From Bradyrhizobium sp. sBnM-33 (GTDB lineage Bacteria > Pseudomonadota > Alphaproteobacteria > Rhizobiales > Xanthobacteraceae): a stretch of DNA of 64,000 nt. The DNA lies in assembly GCF_032917945.1 (NCBI RefSeq), contig NZ_CP136624.1, positions 1,736,001-1,800,000 of the forward strand, given 5' to 3'. Position numbers and translations under genes: made by a program. The stretch's first letter is position 1, and the number at the start of each line of letters is the position of its first letter. The notes beneath the pieces are model-generated. The model was given only the letters and a program-made list of their open reading frames with translations. It ran no database searches and was not told the origin of the DNA. Below are positions 52,089 through 61,000 of this stretch, one piece after another.

Positions 52089-55000
52089 ATGGCGCATTGG
52101 TCTCCTCTGGCGCAGCCAAACGCTTGCGAGTCAGGCGATTGTGGTGGGCAACGACTTGCAACCTCCCCAATCGGTTCTACCGTCTTTGTTGGTAGTGGTA
52201 CGCTGGCCATCAGGTGTGCTGAGCTAGCGAGGGAGAAGGGTCACGACATCCGCGCGGCGCTGTGTGCCGACGCCACATTCGCCGATTGGGCCGCTCACGC
52301 CAATATCCAGTGTGTTGGGAGCATTGAAGAGCTCTCCACGTTGCTGAAGACCGAACCGGTTGAGTGGATTTTTTCGGTTGCCAACCCGTTCATTTTGCCG
52401 CCAGTGGTGTTTGAGCGAGCCCGTCAAGGCGCTTTCAACTACCATGACGGTCCGTTGCCACGATATGCGGGTACTCACGCGACGTCTTGGGCGCTGCTGG
52501 CCCAAGAGGCCGAACATGGCATCGCGTGGCATCGTATCGATCATCGGGTTGATGCTGGTGCTCTGGTGGTTCAGCGCCACGTCTTAATTGCGCCCAGCGA
52601 TACGGCGTTAACGCTGAACCTCAAATGTTATGAAGCCGCGATCGAGGGCTTCCGTGAGCTTTTGACCGGCTTAACAAATGGAGAGCTCAGTGCCCGTCCG
52701 CAGGCGCTAGTTGACAGAAGTGTTTTCCCGAGGCGTCGACGCCCAGATGCTGCGGGGTGTCTGCGATGGGATCGATCCGCGCAAGATCTGTCAGCAATGA
52801 CACGCGCCTTGGATTTTGGGCCGTATCATGCCAATCCCTTGTGTCTGTCCAAGGTTCTCGTGGGCGATGACGTTGTCGCAGTCAGGTGCTTGGAGGTGAC
52901 GGTGAGGCGCTCGGGCTTTCCGGCGGGCTCCCTGGTTGAAATCCATCCCCGCCACTGGCGTGTGGCGACCGGGACAGAGGATGTTGATGTTTGGTTTGGC
53001 GGCCTGGATGATCAGGCTCTGGATGCGCGGGCACTCGCAAGGTGCTCCGATCTGGATGAAGGCGATCGCCTGCCGATCTTAAACGATGGTCAGGCGCGGA
53101 GTATAACTGTTACGCATGAAATGCTGGCGCTTCGGGAGAGTTTTTGGCGACAACGGCTTGAGCAGTTTAAAATATTGCAGCTTCCGTATCAGTCGTCTTC
53201 AGTAGCTGCGGCTCCGCCCCAATGGCAGTCGAGTTCATGGCTCATTCCAAGTGCTTTGGCCGAGCTGTCCCCCAATGATCGCACGGAATATCTATTGAGC
53301 GCTTGGCTGATCTATCTCGCTCGCGTCACTGGAGAATCAGAGCTTCGATTGGGATGGACCCCCGCAGCGAATGGTTCGCGAGCCGGGATGAAGGCGGTGG
53401 AGGTGCTTATCGCTTCTGTCGTGCCAATGGAAATTATCATAGATATCGGTCACGATTTTGCAGAGGTGCGCAGGGCGGTGGCGGCCGAGTGCGCTCGGCT
53501 GAGGCAGTACGATAGCTTTGCGCGGGATCTTATCGCGCGCTACCCGACGTTGCGGGGGGCGGAGGCGCTACGATCGCGCCGTCCCTGGCCCGTTGGCGTT
53601 ACGGTTACTGCAAATAGCGCGTCTCCTGCGTCAAACCCAAGTGATACGCCCCTATCCGGTGATCTGCTGACGTTTGAGGTTTGCGCTCTGGAAGGGAGCT
53701 TTCGATGGCACTTTGATGCCAGTCGTTTGGCGCCCCCGCAGATCGACCGCATGACGCAGCATTTGCAGAATTTGTTGTGTGCTGTGATGACTGATGCGCA
53801 TCGAGCGGTTGGGCGGATTGAGCTGTTGTCGTCGGATGAGCGCACCTACCTGTTGGAGGAGCTGAACCGGACGTCGGTCTCGTACTCAGCGGAGCGGTGC
53901 ATCCATGAGCTGTTCGAGGCGGAGGTGCGCAAGGCGCCGGATGCGGTGGCGGTGGTCTGTGCGGAGGAACACCTGAGCTATGGCGAGCTCAATGCGCGGG
54001 CGAACCGGCTGGCGCATCATCTGATCTCGCTCGGGGTGAGGCCGGATCAGCCGGTTGCGATCTGTCTTGAGCGCAGTCTGGCGATGGTGGTGGGGGTTTT
54101 GGCGATCCTCAAGGCGGGTGGCGCGTATCTGCCGCTGGACCCGGCCTATCCGTCCGCGCGGCTGCGGCAGGTTCTCGAGGATGCGGCACCGGGTCTGGTG
54201 CTTGCCGATGCGGCGGGCCGCGCCGCGCTTGCCGATGGGCTGCTCGATCTGACGGTGGTCGACCTGGAGACGGCGACGCCGGCGTGGGCAAACCTGCCGG
54301 CCTCGGATCCGGACCCGCGGGCGCTGGGCCTGACCTCACGCCATCTCGCCTATGTGATCTACACCTCCGGCTCAACAGGTACGCCCAAGGGCGTCATGGT
54401 CGAGCATGGTAATTTGGTGAACTATTTGCAATGGTCAGGTCGCAGCTATTACAAACGAGCTTTGAACGGCTCGCCCATACTGCATCCGTTGAGCTTCGAC
54501 GGCATCGTTACAACCTTGTTCGGACCTCTGTTGGCCGGTGCCAAACTCCGTCTTCTAAAGCCGATTGCCCAAATCGGTTCGGTTGCTGCTGTAGAGCAGG
54601 GGCAGACCTATGATCTGATTAAGCTGACTCCTTCGCATCTGAGCATGCTGAACAAGCGGCTTGATGCCTATAAGGGACCAGCTCCGACAAGAGCTCTGAT
54701 GGTCGGCGGCGAGGCGTTAATCCCGGCAGATATACAGTTCTGGCAAGAGCGTTTTCCGAACGTGCGTCTGATCAATCATTATGGTCCGACAGAAGCAACG
54801 ATTGGGAGTGCCACATTCGAAATATCTCACGCTGTCGAGGGGCTAAGCTCGATCCCGATTGGCCGTCCGATCGCGAACACGCGGATCTATCTGCTTGACG
54901 GTGATGGTGCGCTGGTTCCGTTTGGTGCGGTGGGGGAGCTTTACATCGGTGGGGCGGGGGTTGCGCGGGGCTATCTGAACCGTCCCGATCTGACGGCGGA

Positions 55001-58000
55001 GCGGTTCATCGCCAGTCCCTTTGTGGACGGCGATCGGCTGTACCGGACCGGGGACCTTGCGCGGTACCTGCCGGACGGCAATCTGGAGTTTTTGGGCCGC
55101 AACGACGATCAGGTGAAGATCCGCGGCTTCCGGATCGAGCCGGGCGAGATCGCAGCGCGGCTGTCCGAGCACGCCTGGGTGCGCGATGCGGTAGTGGTGG
55201 CGCAAGAGGATCGCAGTGGCGAGCCGCGTCTGGTGGCCTATGTGGTCGCGGTGGCCGAGCATGCCGGCGAGGCGGAGGGATCTGAGCTTGCCGCCACCTT
55301 GCGCGCACATGTAAGTGCGCGATTGCCGGATTACATGGTGCCGAGTGCGTTCGTGCGGCTCGCGGCGCTGCCGCTGACGGTGAACGGCAAGCTGGATCGC
55401 AAGGCGCTGCCGCGGCCTGCGGATCAGGCGTATGCGCGAGGCATCTATGAGGCGCCGCAGGGCGAGATCGAGACGGCGCTGGCGACGATCTGGGCAGAGC
55501 TTCTGGGTTTAGAGCGGGTCGGTCGCCACGACAACTTCTTCGCGCTGGGCGGCCACTCGCTGTTGGCGGTGCAACTGATGGAGCGTCTGCGACGGCTGTC
55601 ACTGGGGGTCGAGGTGCGGACCTTGTTCGCCAAGCCGGTGCTGGCCGATCTGGCCGCGAGCCTTGGCAACCATCACGAAGTGGCGGTCCCCGCCAACCTG
55701 ATCACGGAGAGAAGCAGGGCGATTACGCCGCAGATGCTGCCGCTGATTGAGCTGGCTCAGCCGGAGATCGATCGGATCGTCGCCACGGTGCCCGGTGGGG
55801 TCGGCAACATCCAGGATATTTATGGCTTGTCGCCGCTGCAGGACGGCATCCTGTTCCATCATCTGCTGGCCCGCCAAGGCGATCCGTACCTGCTGGTGTC
55901 GCAGATGGCGTTTGCCGAGCGTGGCGTGTTGGACCGCTATCTTGCCGCGGTTCAGCGGGTGGTGGACCGGCACGACATTCTGCGCACGTCGTTTGTCTGG
56001 GAGGGGCTGTCGCGCCCGGCGCAGGTGGTGTGGCGGAAAGCGCCACTGGATGTGACCGAGGTTGAGCTGGATGGATCTGGCGGTCCTGGCCACGCGCAGC
56101 TCCGGCATCGGTTTGATCCGCGCGAGCACCGCATCGATCTTGGCCGGGCGCCGTTGTTGAGGTTTGTGATCGCGCGCGAGCCCGGCAGCGGGCGCTGGCT
56201 ATTGCTGAAGCTGCAGCACCATTTGATCGGGGATCACGCCACCTCGGAAGTGATGCATGCCGAGATTCGTGCGCTGCTCGGCGGGCACGAGCATGAGCTC
56301 GCAGCGCCGCAGCCGTTCCGCAATCTGGTGGCGCAGGCGCAGCTGGGCGTTGGAGCCAAAGCGCACGAAGAGTTCTTCCGGACGATGCTGGGGGACATCG
56401 ATGAGCCGACCACGCCGTTTGGGCTGAGTGAGGTCCGCGGCGACGGCAGCAGGTCCCATGAGGCGCGGCGAATGCTGCCGCAGCAACTGCACGAACGGCT
56501 GCGCAGCCAGGCGCGGCGGCTTGGGGTGAGCCTGGCGAGCCTGTGCCATCTGGCGTGGGGACAGGTGGTGGCGCGGAGCAGCGGACGAGAGCAGGTGGTG
56601 TTCGGCACGGTGCTGTTCGGCCGCATGCATGGCGGTGCCGGCGCCGACCACACCATGGGCCTGTTCATGAACACCCTGCCGCTGCGGCTTGATCTGGACG
56701 GCACCGGGGTCGAGGCGAGCGTGCGGACCACCCACGCCCGGCTGGCCGAGTTGCTGGCGCATGAACATGCCTCGCTGGCGCTGGCGCAACGCTGCGGCGG
56801 CGTTGCATCGCCGGCGCCGCTGTTCAGTTCGTTGTTGAACTACCGCCACAACACCCCGGCGATGTCCTTCGGATCGGATGATGTGCTGTCTGGCGTGGAA
56901 CGGCTGGGCGGGGAGGAGCGCACCAACTATCCGTTGACCTTGTCGGTGGAGGATTTTGGCAAGGCGCTCGGGCTGACCGCGGAAGCGGCGGAGCCGGTCT
57001 CTGCGGATCGGGTCTGCGGCTACATGCAGCGCGCGCTCGAGCAACTGGCTGATGCGCTGGAGCACGCGCCGAACACGCCGGTGTGCGACCTGGACATCCT
57101 ACCACGTGATGAGCGCATCTACCTGTTGGAGGAGCTGAACCGGACGTCGGTCTCGTATCCAGCGGAGCGGTGCATCCATGAGCTGTTCGAGGCGGAGGTG
57201 CGCAAGGCGCCGGATGCGGTGGCGGTGGTCTGTGCGGAGGAACACCTGAGCTATGGCGAGCTCAATGCGCGGGCGAACCGGCTGGCGCATCATCTGATCT
57301 CGCTCGGGGTGAGGCCGGATCAGCCGGTTGCGATCTGTCTTGAGCGCAGTCTGGTGATGGTGGTGGGGGTTTTGGCGATCCTCAAGGCGGGTGGCGCGTA
57401 TCTGCCGCTGGACCCGGCCTATCCGTCCGCGCGGCTGCGGCAGGTTCTCGAGGATGCGGCACCGGGTCTGGTGCTTGCCGATGCGGCGGGCCGTACCGCG
57501 CTGGGCGCCGATGCCCTGGTGGACGTGACGGTGGTTGACCTTGAGACGGCCACGCCAGCCTGGGCCGAGCTGCCGGCCTCGGATCCGGACCCGCGCGCGC
57601 TGGGCCTGACCTCACGCCATCTCGCCTATGTGATCTACACCTCAGGCTCAACCGGAACCCCAAAGGGCGTCATGGTCGAGCATCGGGGAGTGGCCAATTA
57701 TCTGTCCTGGGCTTGCGAAGCTTATGCGCCCAGGTCATCCTCCCTGGTCTCCTCTTCCCTGGCCTTCGATGCCATAATCACGAGCCTGCTTGCGCCTTTG
57801 CTCTGTGGTGGCCACGCACAGCTTGTCAGGGAGGGAGACGAGGTCGAGGGGGTAAAGGAAAAGATCAGCTCGGGCTGCGGGATCATTGATATCACCCCCA
57901 GCCATCTGGATGTGCTTGGGCAACAGATGCTGGCGGACTCGGCCGCCAGCCAAGTTGGACTGTTTATCATCGGCGGTGAAGCGCTGTCGCATTCGACAAT

Positions 58001-61000
58001 CGAGCTGTGGCGCAGGATCCAGCCCACGGCCAGACTGGTGAATGAATACGGCCCCACCGAAACGATCGTCGGCTGTCTCTTTTATGAGGTTCCGACAGGG
58101 CCAGCTGTATCTGCGAACGTCCCGATCGGGCGTCCGATTGCGAACGCGCGGGTGTATCTTCTGGATGGTCATGGTGCGCCCGTTCCGTTTGGTGCGGTGG
58201 GGGAGCTTTACATCGGCGGGGCGGGGGTTGCGCGGGGCTATCTGAACCGTCCCGATCTGACGGCGGAGCGGTTCATCGCCAGTCCCTTTGTGGACGGCGA
58301 TCGGCTGTACCGGACCGGGGACCTTGCGCGGTACCTGCCGGACGGCAATCTGGAGTTTTTGGGCCGCAACGACGATCAGGTGAAGATCCGCGGCTTCCGG
58401 ATCGAGCCGGGCGAGATCGCAGCGCGGCTGTCCGAGCACGCCTGGGTGCGCGATGCGGTAGTGGTGGCGCAAGAGGATCGCAGTGGCGAGCCGCGTCTGG
58501 TGGCCTATGTGGTCGCGGTGGCCGAGCATGCCGGCGAGGCGGAGGGATCTGAGCTTGCCGCCACCTTGCGCGCACATGTAAGTGCGCGATTGCCGGATTA
58601 CATGGTGCCGAGTGCGTTCGTGCGGCTCGCGGCGCTGCCGCTGACGGTGAACGGCAAGCTGGATCGCAAGGCGCTGCCGCGGCCTGCGGATCAGGCGTAT
58701 GCGCGAGGCATCTATGAGGCGCCGCAGGGCGAGATCGAGACGGCGCTGGCGACGATCTGGGCAGAGCTTCTGGGTTTAGAGCGGGTCGGTCGCCACGACA
58801 ACTTCTTCGCGCTGGGCGGCCACTCGCTGTTGGCGGTGCAACTGATGGAGCGTCTGCGACGGCTGTCACTGGGGGTCGAGGTGCGGACCTTGTTCGCCAA
58901 GCCGGTGCTGGCCGATCTGGCCGCGAGCCTTGGCAACCATCACGAAGTGGCGGTCCCCGCCAACCTGATCACGGAGAGAAGCAGGGCGATTACGCCGCAG
59001 ATGCTGCCGCTGATTGAGCTGGCTCAGCCGGAGATCGATCGGATCGTCGCCACGGTGCCCGGTGGGGTCGGCAACATCCAGGATATTTATGGCTTGTCGC
59101 CGCTGCAGGACGGCATCCTGTTCCATCATCTGCTGGCCCGCCAAGGCGATCCGTACCTGCTGGTGTCGCAGATGGCGTTTGCCGAGCGTGGCGTGTTGGA
59201 CCGCTATCTTGCCGCGGTTCAGCGGGTGGTGGACCGGCACGACATTCTGCGCACGTCGTTTGTCTGGGAGGGGCTGTCGCGCCCGGCGCAGGTGGTGTGG
59301 CGGAAAGCGCCACTGGATGTGACCGAGGTTGAGCTGGATGGATCTGGCGGTCCTGGCCACGCGCAGCTCCGGCATCGGTTTGATCCGCGCGAGCACCGCA
59401 TCGACCTTGGCCGGGCGCCGTTGTTGAGGTTTGTGATCGCGCGCGAGCCCGGCAGCGGGCGCTGGCTATTGCTGAAGCTGCAGCACCATTTGATCGGGGA
59501 TCACGCCACCTCGGAAGTGATGCATGCCGAGATTCGTGCGCTGCTCGGCGGGCACGAGCATGAGCTCGCAGCGCCGCAGCCGTTCCGCAATCTGGTGGCG
59601 CAGGCGCAGCTGGGCGTTGGAGCCAAAGCGCACGAAGAGTTCTTCCGGACGATGCTGGGGGACATCGATGAGCCGACCACGCCGTTTGGGCTGAGTGAGG
59701 TCCGCGGCGACGGCAGCAGGTCCCATGAGGCGCGGCGAATGCTGCCGCAGCAACTGCACGAACGGCTGCGCAGCCAGGCGCGGCGGCTTGGGGTGAGCCT
59801 GGCGAGCCTGTGCCATCTGGCGTGGGGACAGGTGGTGGCGCGGAGCAGCGGACGAGAGCAGGTGGTGTTCGGCACGGTGCTGTTCGGCCGCATGCATGGC
59901 GGTGCCGGCGCCGACCACACCATGGGCCTGTTCATCAACACCCTGCCGCTGCGGCTTGATCTGGACGGCACCGGGGTCGAGGCGAGCGTGCGGACCACCC
60001 ACGCCCGGCTGGCCGAGTTGCTGGCGCATGAACATGCCTCGCTGGCGCTGGCGCAACGCTGCGGCGGCGTTGCATCGCCGGCGCCGCTGTTCAGTTCGTT
60101 GTTGAACTACCGCCACAACACCCCGGCGATGTCCTTCGGATCGGATGATGTGCTGTCTGGCGTGGAACGGCTGGGCGGGGAGGAGCGCACCAACTATCCG
60201 TTGACCTTGTCGGTGGAGGATTTTGGCAAGGCGCTCGGGCTGACCGCGGAAGCGGCGGAGCCGGTCTCTGCGGATCGGGTCTGCGGCTACATGCAGCGCG
60301 CGCTCGAGCAACTGGCTGATGCGCTGGAGCACGCGCCGAACACGCCGGTGTGCGACCTGGACATCCTACCACGTGATGAGCGCATCTACCTGTTGGAGGA
60401 GCTGAACCGGACGTCGGTCTCGTATCCAGCGGAGCGGTGCATCCATGAGCTGTTCGAGGCGGAGGTGCGCAAGGCGCCGGATGCGGTGGCGGTGGTCTGT
60501 GCGGAGGAACACCTGAGCTATGGCGAGCTCAATGCGCGGGCGAACCGGCTGGCGCATCATCTGATCTCGCTCGGGGTGAGGCCGGATCAGCCGGTGGCGA
60601 TCTGTCTGGAGCGCAGTCTGGCGATGGTGGTGGGGGTTTTGGCGATCCTCAAGGCGGGTGGCGCCTATCTGCCGCTGGACCCGGCCTATCCGTCCGCGCG
60701 GCTGCGGCAGGTTCTCGAGGATGCGGCACCGGGTCTGGTGCTTGCCGATGCGGCCGGCCGCGCCGCGCTCGGCACCGAGGCGCTGGCCGATGTGAGCGTG
60801 GTCGATCTTACGACAGCCACCCCGGCCTGGGCCGAGCTGCCGGCCTCGGATCCGGACCCGCGCGCGCTGGGCCTGACCTCACGCCATCTCGCCTATGTGA
60901 TCTACACCTCAGGCTCAACCGGAACCCCAAAGGGCGTCATGGTCGAGCATCGGGGAGTGGCCAATTATCTGTCCTGGGCCTGCGAAGCTTATGCGCCCAG

